Part shown: in pieces, positions 1-7,603 of the stretch
Layout: each line of letters begins with the position of its first letter
Numbering within the stretch: the stretch's first letter is position 1
Source: Synergistaceae bacterium UBA1358
GTDB taxonomy: Bacteria; Synergistota; Synergistia; Synergistales; Synergistaceae
Assembly: GCA_002306075.1 (NCBI GenBank)
Contig: DBRW01000046.1
Coordinates: 10,484 to 22,716 of the forward strand
DNA: 12,233 nucleotides
Direction of reading: 5' to 3'
Program-made: the position numbers and the translations under genes
Notes under the pieces: model-generated
Database searches by the model: none
Told to the model about the DNA's origin: nothing
Seen by the model: the letters and a program-made list of their open reading frames with translations, nothing else

Positions 1-1226
1 CCCATCGCGTTTTCGTCGAAGTCGAAATGGTCGTTGTGGTGGCCTGCCTTTGTATCTGCCCCGATGCCTATGTAGGTGGCTTTGCCGCCCCTCTCCTGTA
101 CCCTTTTCATCAGCCAGCAGGCGTCGTCGCTTCCGGCCATCGGCTGTATCAGTTCTCTCCTGTTTACTCCCCTTACTTTGGCTGCGGCTTCCATTACGGT
201 CCGGGCCAGATCGGGGTCGCTGCTTGCGCTTATGGCCTCACCGCACTTCCGGGTGGTCAGTTTTACATCGTACATCTCGGCAGCGCCGTTCAGGATCCTC
301 ATGACTGCCCGGTATATGTAGAGAGCGGCATCTTCAGTCGCGCCCCTTGTCTCTATCTTCATGTGAGCGTTCGGGGGGACGACGTTCCTGCCGCCGCCTG
401 CGTTGAGAACACCGACGTTGGTCCTGACAAGGCCGTCGGAAGACGGAGGAATGCCGTGGATGCTGAGCGCGGCGGAGGCGGCGGCCAGAAGGGCATTCCT
501 TCCTTTCTGCGGTTCGGCGCCTGCATGGGCACCGACACCTTTGTAGTCAGCATCGATCTTTGTCGAGTACAGAAACCCGTCAGTCCCTCCGAAGACTGTC
601 CCGGTCGGATTGCCGAGTCCGAGGTGCAGCGTCAGGAAATAGTCGGCGTCATCGACTGACCCGGCCTTCAGGAATGCGTATCCGCCCCTCGCGCCCTCCT
701 CCGCAGGCTGGAAGATGAAGCGTATTTTTCCTCTGAGAGAGTCTCTTTCGGCTGAAATGACCTCTGCCAGGGTCATCCCTACAGCGGCATGGCCGTCATG
801 CGCACAGGCATGCATGCTGCCGTTGTTCACCGACCTGAAACCGCAGATGACCGGCAAATGCTCCGGATCCTCCGTCTCAGTTGTATCCACGCTGTCGATG
901 TCAAAACGCAGCGCCGTCAACGGCCCTGGACATCCCGTATCCACCTCGGCCACAAGGCCGGTCAGCCCCCTCATCTTTTTTATGATCTCCGGTGATGCGC
1001 CCTGCCTGATGGCCCTCTCCTCCTGGGCCTCGTTATCAGTTCCGCGTCCCATCACGCTTGTCGGGTCTATGAGATCGCCTGTGAAGCGGATGTCCATCCC
1101 GGCAGCGGCAAGCGCTTCGGCTATCTTCGATGTGGTCCTGTATTCAGCCCAGCCCGTTTCGGGGTATCTGTGGAGGTCCCGTCTCCTCTCCACCATTCTG
1201 GCCAATGTCATTTCTTCTGAGTACAT
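1..1226 (-). CDS. AbgA-like M20 family metallo-amidohydrolase (partial, C-terminus cut by window edge)
   Basis: Predicted zinc- or manganese-dependent amidohydrolase that cleaves N-acyl or aminoacyl amide bonds, most like the AbgA subunit of p-aminobenzoyl-glutamate hydrolase. The window holds 408 codons; E. coli AbgA has about 436, so roughly 25-30 residues are missing. Visible motifs are the start HRYPETGWAEYRT, the metal site MHACAHDGH at residues 138-146, the catalytic/metal pair PAEEG with Glu176-Glu177, LTLHLG with His201, and GHHNDHFDFDE near residue 400 with His396/His397. The AbgA-type insert around residues 55-90 separates it from the shorter N-acetyl-diaminopimelate deacetylases. 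The ATG at 1226 has a GGGGAGG site about 6 bases upstream and lies 36 bases after lysA, so it is the last visible gene of the malic enzyme-lysA operon. The usual HACGHDGH reads HACAHDGH here. The true substrate is uncertain; the lysA neighbourhood leaves an acylated diaminopimelate or a peptide possible. Confidence 0.85.
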   Translation of the reverse strand, partial: MYSEEMTLARMVERRRDLHRYPETGWAEYRTTSKIAEALAAAGMDIRFTGDLIDPTSVMGRGTDNEAQEERAIRQGASPEIIKKMRGLTGLVAEVDTGCPGPLTALRFDIDSVDTTETEDPEHLPVICGFRSVNNGSMHACAHDGHAAVGMTLAEVISAERDSLRGKIRFIFQPAEEGARGGYAFLKAGSVDDADYFLTLHLGLGNPTGTVFGGTDGFLYSTKIDADYKGVGAHAGAEPQKGRNALLAAASAALSIHGIPPSSDGLVRTNVGVLNAGGGRNVVPPNAHMKIETRGATEDAALYIYRAVMRILNGAAEMYDVKLTTRKCGEAISASSDPDLARTVMEAAAKVRGVNRRELIQPMAGSDDACWLMKRVQERGGKATYIGIGADTKAGHHNDHFDFDENAM

Positions 1227-1262
1227 GGTGTGCCTCCCCTGTCACTGATGTTCGGCGAACGG

Positions 1263-2471
1263 TCAGAAGTTCGCCATGAGGCTTTCGAGCGTATCCGCCT
1301 TACGGATGAGCCTCTCGGACCCGTCCTCTGAAATAAGGACCTCTGCCGGGCGGAGCCTGCAGTTGTAGTTCGACGCCATTGAATAGCCGTATGCCCCGGC
1401 GTTCTTCACAGCGATGATGTCGCCTTCGGAAACGGGACCGATCTCCCTGTCGGAGGCCAGGATGTCACCGCTCTCGCATATGTTCCCCACTATCGTGGCC
1501 TCTGTCATGCCGTTCTCCGGTCTGTCGGAGGAGAGCACTTCTATCTCGTGGTACGAGCCGTAGAGCACAGGCCTCATCAGCACGTTGAAGCCTATGTCGG
1601 TGCCGACGTAGCATTTGCCGTAATTCGTCTTGACGGCATGTACGGTCCCGAGCAGGACTCCGCATTCGGCCGATATGTACCTGCCGGGTTCGCATTTGAA
1701 GCGTACCTCTTTATTGTCGTATTTCTGAAGGAAGGAGTCGATCTTCTCAAACATCATGCGGGCCAGCTCAGCGAGGTCAAGTCTCTTTTCTCCGGACCTG
1801 TACGGAACGCCGAAACCTCCCCCGAAATCGATGAATTCAAGGCCCGGGAAGTGCTCGGCTGCCATATCAAGGAGCGACTCCGCTGCATCGACATAGGGGG
1901 CCGGCTCAAGGAAAAGGGAGCCTATGTGCTGGTTTATGCCAGCCAGTTTAAGGCTGTATCTTTCAAGTATCTTTTTTACCTCCGGGCAGAATTCCCGCTG
2001 TACGCCGAATTTTGTATTATGGCCGGCCGTGATGACCTTGTCGCAGTGTCCGGCCCCGGTCCCGGGGTTGAACCTTACAGCGACTCTGCTCCCGGGAGAT
2101 ATCATGCCGAACTGTTCAAGCTGGGAGAGCGAATCTACGCTGACGAGTATCCCTCTCTCGATACAGCAGCTCATCTCTTCACGTGAGACGTTGTTTCCTA
2201 TGTAGAAGATCTCTTTGGCGCCGAATCCGGATCTTTCCAGGACAAATATTTCACCGGGCGACATCGCATCGGCACTCAGCCCCTCCCCGCGAATGATCTT
2301 CAAAAGCGACGGGTTCGTGTTGGCCTTGACGGAATAACTGGGTGTGATCCTTCCGCGGAATGCAGTGAGCAGATCACGGCACCTCTCCCGCAGGATCTTT
2401 TCGCTGTAGACGTAAAGGGGGCTGCCGTACTTCTCCAGCAGGCTGACCGCTCTTTCGTGATCGATAAACAC
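1263..2471 (-). CDS. lysA: diaminopimelate decarboxylase
   Basis: Cytosolic PLP enzyme that decarboxylates meso-diaminopimelate to L-lysine, the last step of lysine synthesis. From the chosen start it is 402 residues, normal for LysA. The alanine-racemase-fold barrel carries the PLP lysine in YSVKAN (Lys49), HIGS (His182), the phosphate-binding GGGFG (217-221) and EPGR (261-264). The C-terminal beta domain carries the catalytic CESGD (332-336) and NAGAYG. The frame stays open far upstream inside the malic enzyme gene, but that extension has no family similarity. A GTG at 2471 is preceded by AAGGGGG about 8 bases away and starts at FIDHERAVSLLEKYGSPLYVY, matching the usual LysA N-terminus. The start lies 13 bases after the malic enzyme stop, with the ribosome site overlapping that stop, which suggests translational coupling. 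Confidence 0.95.
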   Translation of the reverse strand: MFIDHERAVSLLEKYGSPLYVYSEKILRERCRDLLTAFRGRITPSYSVKANTNPSLLKIIRGEGLSADAMSPGEIFVLERSGFGAKEIFYIGNNVSREEMSCCIERGILVSVDSLSQLEQFGMISPGSRVAVRFNPGTGAGHCDKVITAGHNTKFGVQREFCPEVKKILERYSLKLAGINQHIGSLFLEPAPYVDAAESLLDMAAEHFPGLEFIDFGGGFGVPYRSGEKRLDLAELARMMFEKIDSFLQKYDNKEVRFKCEPGRYISAECGVLLGTVHAVKTNYGKCYVGTDIGFNVLMRPVLYGSYHEIEVLSSDRPENGMTEATIVGNICESGDILASDREIGPVSEGDIIAVKNAGAYGYSMASNYNCRLRPAEVLISEDGSERLIRKADTLESLMANF

Positions 2472-2484
2472 GTCTGTCGCCCCC

Positions 2485-3672
2485 TTATCTGCCTTTGCCC
2501 GCAGCGCCTGTCCTACGGGCCGCCTCCGCAACTGCCTTCGCCACGGCGGGCACGACCCTCGGATCGAGCGGTGACGGGATAATGTAACTCGATGAAAGCT
2601 CTTCGTCGCCGACAAGTGAAGCGAGCGCACCCGAGGCCGCGAGCTTCATCTCTTCGTTTATCTTTTTTGCCCTCACGTCGAGAGCTCCCCTGAATATTCC
2701 CGGGAAACCCAGACAGTTGTTCACCTGGTTCGGGAAATCGCTCCTGCCTGTCGCCACGACGGCCGCGCCCGCATCAAGGGCCTCTGCAGGGAATATCTCG
2801 GGGGTCGGGTTCGCCATCGCGAATATTATCGGGTCCTTCGCCATGCTTCTGACCATCTCGCCTGTCAGCAGACCGGGCCTTGAGACGCCGAGAAATGCGT
2901 CTGCCCCTTTTATGACCTCTGAAAGCGTGCCCTTTGCCTTCGAAGGGTTCGTGATCGAGGCAAGTTCCTCCTGCGCCTTTGTCATGCCCTCAGTGTGGCC
3001 GGGACAGAGCGCGCCGTTTATGTCGCAGACTATTATGTCTTTTGCTCCCGCGGAGAGGAAGTAACGGGCAATGGAGCTTCCCGCGGCCCCTGCGCCGTTT
3101 ATGACGAGCCTGGCGCCCTCTATCGTGCGGCCCGTGAGTTTGAGCGCGTTCATGTAGGCAGCGAGAGCTATGACAGCCGTGCCGTGCTGGTCATCGTGGA
3201 ATACGGGTATATCGAGCCTCTCCTGGAGCTTCCTCTCAATTTCAAAACAGCGGGGAGCAGAGATGTCCTCCAGGTTTATCCCGCCGAAGGAGACGGATAT
3301 CTTTGCCACCGTATCGACAAAATCATCGACATCTTTGGTGCTGACGGCTATCGGTATCGAATCTATCCCGGCAAATTTTTTGAAGAGACAGCTCTTGCCC
3401 TCCATTACGGGCATCGAAGCCGCGGGACCTATGTCGCCCAGACCGAGGACTGCGCTGCCGTCTGTTATGACTGCCACGAGATTGTTCTTTATCGTAAGGT
3501 CCCAGAGCGCTTCGGGGGCCCTCTCTATCTCCCTGCACGGTTCCGCCACCCCTGGCGTGTACACCAGAGCGAGGTCTTCCATGGAATCTATCTCCCTGCG
3601 GCATTCAACGCTGAGCTTTCCCTTCAGCATCTTATGCATTTCAAGCGATCTACCGAATATATCTTCTGCCAA
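2485..3672 (-). CDS. NAD(P)-dependent malic enzyme (malate to pyruvate + CO2)
   Basis: Short bacterial-type malic enzyme of about 395 residues, oxidatively decarboxylating malate to pyruvate. Motifs in order: catalytic tyrosine in VYTPGVAEPC, VITDGSAVLGLGDIGP, catalytic lysine in MEGKSCLFKKFAG, metal-binding EDISAPRCFEIE and FHDDQHGTAV, the Rossmann loop NGAGAAGSS, and ANPTPEIFP. An aspartate (CDINGAL) at the end of the second Rossmann strand favours NAD over NADP, by inference. The start is ambiguous: a GTG at 3681 sits directly against the GGTGAGGA site with no spacing, whereas the TTG at 3672 has GAGGAG about 8 bases upstream and gives LAEDIFGRSLEMHKMLKGK, so I chose the TTG. It is the first gene of the operon with lysA and the amidohydrolase. 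Pyruvate is the partner of aspartate semialdehyde in dihydrodipicolinate synthesis, a possible reason for the linkage. Confidence 0.93.
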   Translation of the reverse strand: MAEDIFGRSLEMHKMLKGKLSVECRREIDSMEDLALVYTPGVAEPCREIERAPEALWDLTIKNNLVAVITDGSAVLGLGDIGPAASMPVMEGKSCLFKKFAGIDSIPIAVSTKDVDDFVDTVAKISVSFGGINLEDISAPRCFEIERKLQERLDIPVFHDDQHGTAVIALAAYMNALKLTGRTIEGARLVINGAGAAGSSIARYFLSAGAKDIIVCDINGALCPGHTEGMTKAQEELASITNPSKAKGTLSEVIKGADAFLGVSRPGLLTGEMVRSMAKDPIIFAMANPTPEIFPAEALDAGAAVVATGRSDFPNQVNNCLGFPGIFRGALDVRAKKINEEMKLAASGALASLVGDEELSSSYIIPSPLDPRVVPAVAKAVAEAARRTGAAGKGR

Positions 3673-3810
3673 TTTCAGCACTCCTCACCTTTTCGTCTTT
3701 CATCGTAACTTCCGCGGTCCGTGAGAACACAGAGCCATTTTTTAATATTACTACTTCCGCAGGCAAGATGCTATCATTGAAAGAGATATCAAAAGAGGCA
3801 GGTGACGGTC

Positions 3811-4341
3811 ATGGACAAGAGATCGATGCTCGAAAAAGCCTCCCTGTTCCACGGACACACATGCGAAGGTCTTCTGATAGGGGTATCGGCGGCCAGCTAC
3901 GCGATGGAGCTTATGGAGATAGAAGGGCCTTCAGCGGATGAGGAGATCGTGTGCGTTGCGGAAAACGATTCGTGCAGCGTTGACGCGATCCAGTCCATCC
4001 TGGGCTGCAGCATAGGCAAGGGGAACCTGATACTTCGGATGAGAGGCAAACAGGCTTTCTCATTTTTCAACAGGAATACGGGAAAAAGTTTCCGGCTGGT
4101 GCTGAAGGAACTGACATTCGACGATCAGGCTCAGAAAAGGGAATTCATGCTCAGCGCACCGGGCCCGGAGATCTTTGATGTGAAAGATGTGCCTTTTGCT
4201 CCTCCTCCGAAGGCAAAAATATACCGGTCGCAAAAATGTCCGGTCTGCGGGGAGATCACGGCCGAACCGTGGCTGAGGGTAGGAGACGGAAAGGTGATAT
4301 GCGCAGACTGCCTGCAGAAGGACGATCCGATTCAGCCATAA
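3811..4341 (+). CDS. FmdE-family protein with C-terminal zinc finger
   Basis: A 176-residue protein resembling the FmdE family, named after subunit E of formylmethanofuran dehydrogenase but widespread as stand-alone proteins of unknown function in anaerobes. The N-terminal domain has the signature FHGHTCEGLLIGVSAASYAM with conserved His and Cys, followed by ENDSCSVDAIQSILGCSIGKGN, which holds two more conserved cysteines. The C-terminal 40 residues form a CPVCGE...CADC four-cysteine zinc finger. No signal peptide or membrane segment is seen, so it is probably cytosolic. The ATG at 3811 has AGGTGA 5 bases upstream; an upstream GTG at 3802 is less likely. It is divergent from malic enzyme across about 140 AT-richer bases in which I see no convincing promoter for either side, and it converges on asd. 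No methanofuran genes are present, so a role in methanogenesis-type C1 chemistry should not be assumed; a metal- or molybdenum-cofactor role is only a guess. Confidence 0.85.
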   Translation: MDKRSMLEKASLFHGHTCEGLLIGVSAASYAMELMEIEGPSADEEIVCVAENDSCSVDAIQSILGCSIGKGNLILRMRGKQAFSFFNRNTGKSFRLVLKELTFDDQAQKREFMLSAPGPEIFDVKDVPFAPPPKAKIYRSQKCPVCGEITAEPWLRVGDGKVICADCLQKDDPIQP

Positions 4342-4390
4342 AAAACAGGAGGCCCGTCCGTCCGGGGAAGGAGCCTCCCATTTTATATTT
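4340..4390. terminator. bidirectional intrinsic terminator between FmdE-like gene and asd
   Basis: GGAGGC (4348-4353) and GCCTCC (4373-4378) form a stem whose loop holds a further CCCG/CGGG pairing. Six A residues at 4340-4345, read as a U-tract on the minus strand, make a good terminator for the thrC-thrB-lysC-asd transcript, 24 bases past the asd stop. On the plus strand the hairpin is followed by ATTTTATATTT, a weaker U-tract for the FmdE-like gene. The position between two convergent genes fits a shared terminator. Confidence 0.75.
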
Positions 4391-4402
4391 AAAAATCTCA
4401 GT

Positions 4403-5404
4403 TTATAGAAGTTCGGCTATCTGGACGGCATTGAGAGCGGCACCTTTGCGCAGGTTGTCGGAGACGACCCACATGGAGAGCGCGTTATCGAGCCCCGTGT
4501 CCCTCCTGATCCTTCCCACATATACCGCATCCTTCCCGGCCCCGTTTATGGGCATTGGATAGATAGCCTTCCTGGGATCGTCCTCAACTGTAATTCCCTG
4601 GGCACTGCGGAGGATCTCCCCGGCACGCTCCGGAGAAAGATCCTTTTCGAACTGAGCGGTGACGCTCTCCCCGTGGCAGCGGAATATCGGGACCCTTACC
4701 GTTGTACCGCTGACTTTGAGTCCGGGCAGGTGCATTATCTTGCGCGATTCGTTGACCATCTTCCACTCTTCTTCCGATATTCCCTCGTCGTCAAACGCGC
4801 CTATGTGGGGAAGGAGGTTGAAGGCTATCTGATGGGGATAGACTTCGTCGTCACGTACGGCCTCGCCGCGAAGAACGGTCTCGGCCTGCTCCTTTAAGGT
4901 CTTTACGGCCTTCATGCCCGTGCCCGCGACTGACTGGTAGGTGCTGATATTCACATATCTGAGGCCTGCCTCCACATGGAGAGGCCACAGTGCTGCCACC
5001 GCCTGTATCGTAGAACAGTTGGGGTTGGCTATTATTCCCTTGTGCCTAGGTATATCCTCAGGGTTTACCTCAGGTACCACGAGCGGGACATCCGGATCCA
5101 TCCTCCAGGCGGAGCTGTTGTCTATGACCACTGAACCTGAATCGGCCGCCACTGGAGCCCACTTCCTCGAGGTCGATCCGCCCGCGGAAAAGAGCGCTAT
5201 ATCGATATTTTTGAAAGAATCTTCAGAGACTGCCTCGACGGTTATCTCTTCTCCCCTGAAGACTGCCTTCGTGCCTGCAGACCTCGGCGATGCCAGCGGA
5301 AGGAGCCTCGAAACGGGATAATCCCTCTCTTCGAGGATCTTTATCATTTCCCTGCCAACAAGCCCCGTTGCCCCGAGGACCGCAACGGATCTCATCTTCT
5401 CCAT
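4403..5404 (-). CDS. asd: aspartate-semialdehyde dehydrogenase
   Basis: NADPH-dependent enzyme that reduces aspartyl-4-phosphate to aspartate semialdehyde, the branch point of lysine/diaminopimelate and threonine/methionine synthesis. It is 333 residues from the chosen start, a usual length. It shows the dinucleotide-binding GATGLVG near the N-terminus, SAGGSTSRKWAP, IDNSSAWRMD, the nucleophile Cys130 in NPNCSTIQ, TYQSVAGTG, and the catalytic histidine in PIFRCHGE. The frame is open back to an ATG at 5437 inside lysC, but the ATG at 5404 follows the lysC stop by one base (TGA-G-ATG) and leads quickly into the Rossmann fold. An ATG at 5395 with GGAG just before it is a near alternative. It is the last gene of the operon and is probably translationally coupled to lysC, which makes its substrate. 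Confidence 0.95.
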   Translation of the reverse strand: MEKMRSVAVLGATGLVGREMIKILEERDYPVSRLLPLASPRSAGTKAVFRGEEITVEAVSEDSFKNIDIALFSAGGSTSRKWAPVAADSGSVVIDNSSAWRMDPDVPLVVPEVNPEDIPRHKGIIANPNCSTIQAVAALWPLHVEAGLRYVNISTYQSVAGTGMKAVKTLKEQAETVLRGEAVRDDEVYPHQIAFNLLPHIGAFDDEGISEEEWKMVNESRKIMHLPGLKVSGTTVRVPIFRCHGESVTAQFEKDLSPERAGEILRSAQGITVEDDPRKAIYPMPINGAGKDAVYVGRIRRDTGLDNALSMWVVSDNLRKGAALNAVQIAELL

Positions 5405-5405
5405 C

Positions 5406-6644
5406 TCAGAACGACGCTCCCTCGATGAAGTTTTCATGAAGGGCCCCGACAGCTTCCTTCGCCCTGTCCGAGCCCACTATGCACGTGAGCGCCAGAGCCG
5501 TGGATGCGATCATCTCTATGTTGATGCCCTTCTCCGCAAGGATCGTGAACATTTTCGAAGGGATCTCGGGATGGTTGGCTATCCCCGCGCCGACTATCGT
5601 GACCCTCGCGATCTCGGTGTCAAAGGAGACACCCTGCGCTTCGATCTCCCTGCATATTTCACGCGATACCCTGATGGCGGTCTCCAGGTTCGCCTTTTTT
5701 ACGAGAAAACCGATGTCGTTCACGCCGCCCCTCATGTTGTTCTGGATTATCATCTCAGCGCCCACGCCGTTCTGGGCGAGGCTGGTGAAAAGACGCGCTG
5801 CCACGCCCGGGACGTCCGGGACTCCCAGCAGGACCACCTTTGCCACCTCTGAATCGTGCACCACAGCTTTTATGATAAGGCCTTCCGTTACGGGATTGCT
5901 CATTACCCAGGTCCCCTCCTCTTCTTCTGAAAAACTTGAACCCACATAAAGCGGGATGTTGTAACGGGCCGCCAGTTCAACGCTCCGGGCCTGAAGGACG
6001 TTCGCGCCCTGGACAGCCATCTCCATGCACTCCTCAAAACCTATCCTGTCGATCTTGCGCGGCTTTTTGACCACCCTGGGATCTCCGGTCATAATGCCTT
6101 TGACGTCCTTGAGCAGACGGCAGGATTCGGCACCGAGAGCTCCGGCTATCGCCACTGCTGACAGGTCAGAGCCCCCCCTTCCGAGGGTTATGACGTCCCC
6201 GCTGTCTGTAATGGCCTGAAAACCGGTGATCACTGCCACAACGCCTTCGTTGAGGACTTTTTCGACGTTCCGGGGCTCGATGCTGTATATCCGGCCCTCC
6301 ATCGGGAATCCTTTGGCTTTTATGCCCGCCTGGAGCGCGGTGAACGACTGCGCGGCGAGCCCATACTTCTGCAGTGCGAGGGCAAGCAGGGCCACGCTCT
6401 GCTGTTCTCCTGTGGCCAGCAGCTGGTCCATCTCGCGCCCGTTCTCCGTGTTAGCGACATCTTTTGCCAGAGCCAGCAGGTCGTCGGTCATGTTGCCCAT
6501 TGCGGATACGACTACGGCTACCCTGTAACCGCTGTCACGGACTTTTTTCACGAGTCGGGCGACATGCCTCATCCTTTCTGGGCCCGCTACGGATGTCCCG
6601 CCGAATTTAAGTACCGTCAGAGGGAGTTCCGCATAATCCATCAT
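5406..6644 (-). CDS. lysC: aspartate kinase with C-terminal ACT domains
   Basis: Phosphorylates aspartate, the first and usually feedback-controlled step of the aspartate pathway. It is 412 residues, the length of the Bacillus/Corynebacterium-type monofunctional enzymes. The kinase domain (about 1-245) has KFGGTSV, an ATGEQ motif, TGFQAIT and GRGGSDLSA. The C-terminal 165 residues form two ACT domains, with VPGVAARLF and PEIPSKMF at the start of their helices. The frame extends upstream to 6656, but the ATG at 6644 overlaps the thrB stop as ATGA and has GGAGG 5 bases upstream; the next ATG at 6641 is equally possible. There is no homoserine dehydrogenase fusion. A strong internal Shine-Dalgarno-like site lies just before Met248 (see separate entry). 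Allosteric effectors (Lys, Thr or both) cannot be read from the sequence. Confidence 0.96.
   Translation of the reverse strand: MMDYAELPLTVLKFGGTSVAGPERMRHVARLVKKVRDSGYRVAVVVSAMGNMTDDLLALAKDVANTENGREMDQLLATGEQQSVALLALALQKYGLAAQSFTALQAGIKAKGFPMEGRIYSIEPRNVEKVLNEGVVAVITGFQAITDSGDVITLGRGGSDLSAVAIAGALGAESCRLLKDVKGIMTGDPRVVKKPRKIDRIGFEECMEMAVQGANVLQARSVELAARYNIPLYVGSSFSEEEEGTWVMSNPVTEGLIIKAVVHDSEVAKVVLLGVPDVPGVAARLFTSLAQNGVGAEMIIQNNMRGGVNDIGFLVKKANLETAIRVSREICREIEAQGVSFDTEIARVTIVGAGIANHPEIPSKMFTILAEKGINIEMIASTALALTCIVGSDRAKEAVGALHENFIEGASF
5901..5920 (-). promoter_or_regulatory. possible internal ribosome site and ATG for a LysC beta subunit
   Basis: On the minus strand AGAGGAGGGG (AGGAGG core at 5915-5920) lies 11 bases before an in-frame ATG at 5901-5903, Met248 of LysC. 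Initiation there would make a protein of about 165 residues covering only the two ACT domains. In Bacillus subtilis aspartokinase II and Corynebacterium LysC an internal start at almost the same relative position makes the beta subunit of an alpha2beta2 enzyme. Caveat: the purine run also encodes consecutive Glu residues, and the spacing is longer than ideal. Confidence 0.45.
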
Positions 6645-7603
6645 CTGCACCTCCATGCTTCATCGAGTACATCCTTAAGTCCCGTGTCGACTGACACATG
6701 AGCGCCGTTCGCGCTGCCGTCGAGCACGAAGAACTGGGACCTTACCCCGTGCTCCGTGAAGGTCTTGCACATCGCCTCGGCTACCCTCTGCGTCGGGCCG
6801 TTGACCAACGCGATCACGGACGGGCCGGAACCGCTTATCGCCACACTCAGGCACTCCGGCAGGTCGCGGACCCGCGAGAAGATGACCTCTCCGCCTTTGA
6901 ACAGCTTGCTCCTGTACTGCTGGTGGAGTCTGTCGTCCATTCCCCATTTCAGGTATTCCCATTTGCCGGTCGCCCACGCAGCGGTAAGCAGGGCCGCCCT
7001 TCCGAGGTTGAATACGGCGTCCTCGAACGGGACCTGCCCGGGGAGGGCCTTTCTTGCATCTGACGTCTTCACCCTCTCGTTGGGGACCGCGACGACGCAG
7101 AGGACTTCGGGGGGAAGGGCGGGGAGCCTGACATATCTCAGTTCCTCTCCGTCCCAGCAGCTCACGACCATGCCCCCGAGGAAACACGGAGCGACATTGT
7201 CCGGATGTCCCTCTATCATCGTCATGATCCTGAGGAGCTCTTCCTCGTCCGCATCGCGGCACGTCAGGTGCTTTGCTATGAGGACCCCGGCGACTACAGC
7301 ACCGGCAGAGCTCCCGAGCCCCCTGCAGAGGGGGATTATGTTATGGCACCAGAGCGAGAGTCCCGGGCCCTTCACGCCCCATCTCCTGCAGGCCTCTTCG
7401 TAAGCCCTGACCACAAGGTTGGCCGAAGGGTCGGAGAGTTCCCTGGCTCCCTCGCCGTGAGCCTCGATCCTGTACTCATGTTCGGGCAGCAGTTCCATTA
7501 CCTTGAATATGTTGTAGAGGGAGACCGCCATGCCGATAGTGTCGAAACCGGATCCCAGATTTGCGCTCGTGGCGGGTACCCTGATAGTGATAAGCGGGTT
7601 CAA
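6641..7603 (-). CDS. thrB: homoserine kinase (GHMP family)
   Basis: Phosphorylates homoserine to O-phosphohomoserine, the substrate of ThrC encoded just upstream. It is 320 residues, typical of ThrB. GHMP-kinase motifs in order: N-terminal VPATSANLGSGFDTIG (9-24), the phosphate-binding loop PLCRGLGSSAGA (91-102), EGHPDNVAP (131-139), and the C-terminal glycine motif ISGSGPS (256-262). The start is a TTG at 7603 that overlaps the thrC stop as TTGA; the site GGAGGTGA lies 7 bases upstream inside thrC, and no in-frame ATG fits the conserved N-terminus better. The 3' end overlaps lysC (ATGA). The weak TTG start may lower its level relative to its neighbours. Confidence 0.96.
   Translation of the reverse strand: MNPLITIRVPATSANLGSGFDTIGMAVSLYNIFKVMELLPEHEYRIEAHGEGARELSDPSANLVVRAYEEACRRWGVKGPGLSLWCHNIIPLCRGLGSSAGAVVAGVLIAKHLTCRDADEEELLRIMTMIEGHPDNVAPCFLGGMVVSCWDGEELRYVRLPALPPEVLCVVAVPNERVKTSDARKALPGQVPFEDAVFNLGRAALLTAAWATGKWEYLKWGMDDRLHQQYRSKLFKGGEVIFSRVRDLPECLSVAISGSGPSVIALVNGPTQRVAEAMCKTFTEHGVRSQFFVLDGSANGAHVSVDTGLKDVLDEAWRCR

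Noticed and set aside
1..1226. N-acetyl-diaminopimelate deacetylase (YkuR type) as the specific call for the M20 gene next to lysA
   Set aside because: The extra segment at about residues 55-90 and the overall pattern match AbgA better; context alone is not enough for that assignment.
2472..2630. A 53-residue N-terminal extension of lysA
   Set aside because: It lies wholly within the end of the malic enzyme gene in another frame, is Arg-rich without family similarity, and the GTG at 2471 has a good ribosome site and the expected LysA N-terminus.
2995..3724. Long plus-strand open frames opposite malic enzyme, with similar antisense frames elsewhere (e.g. 27-659, 1548-2186, 6756-7403)
   Set aside because: They are antisense shadows of genes with clear conserved motifs; they show no family features and no ribosome sites.
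3690..3800. Promoters in the malic enzyme/FmdE intergenic region (TAATAT near 3743-3750, TATCAT at 3772-3777)
   Set aside because: Plausible -10 boxes exist on both strands, but none has a recognisable -35 at a proper distance.
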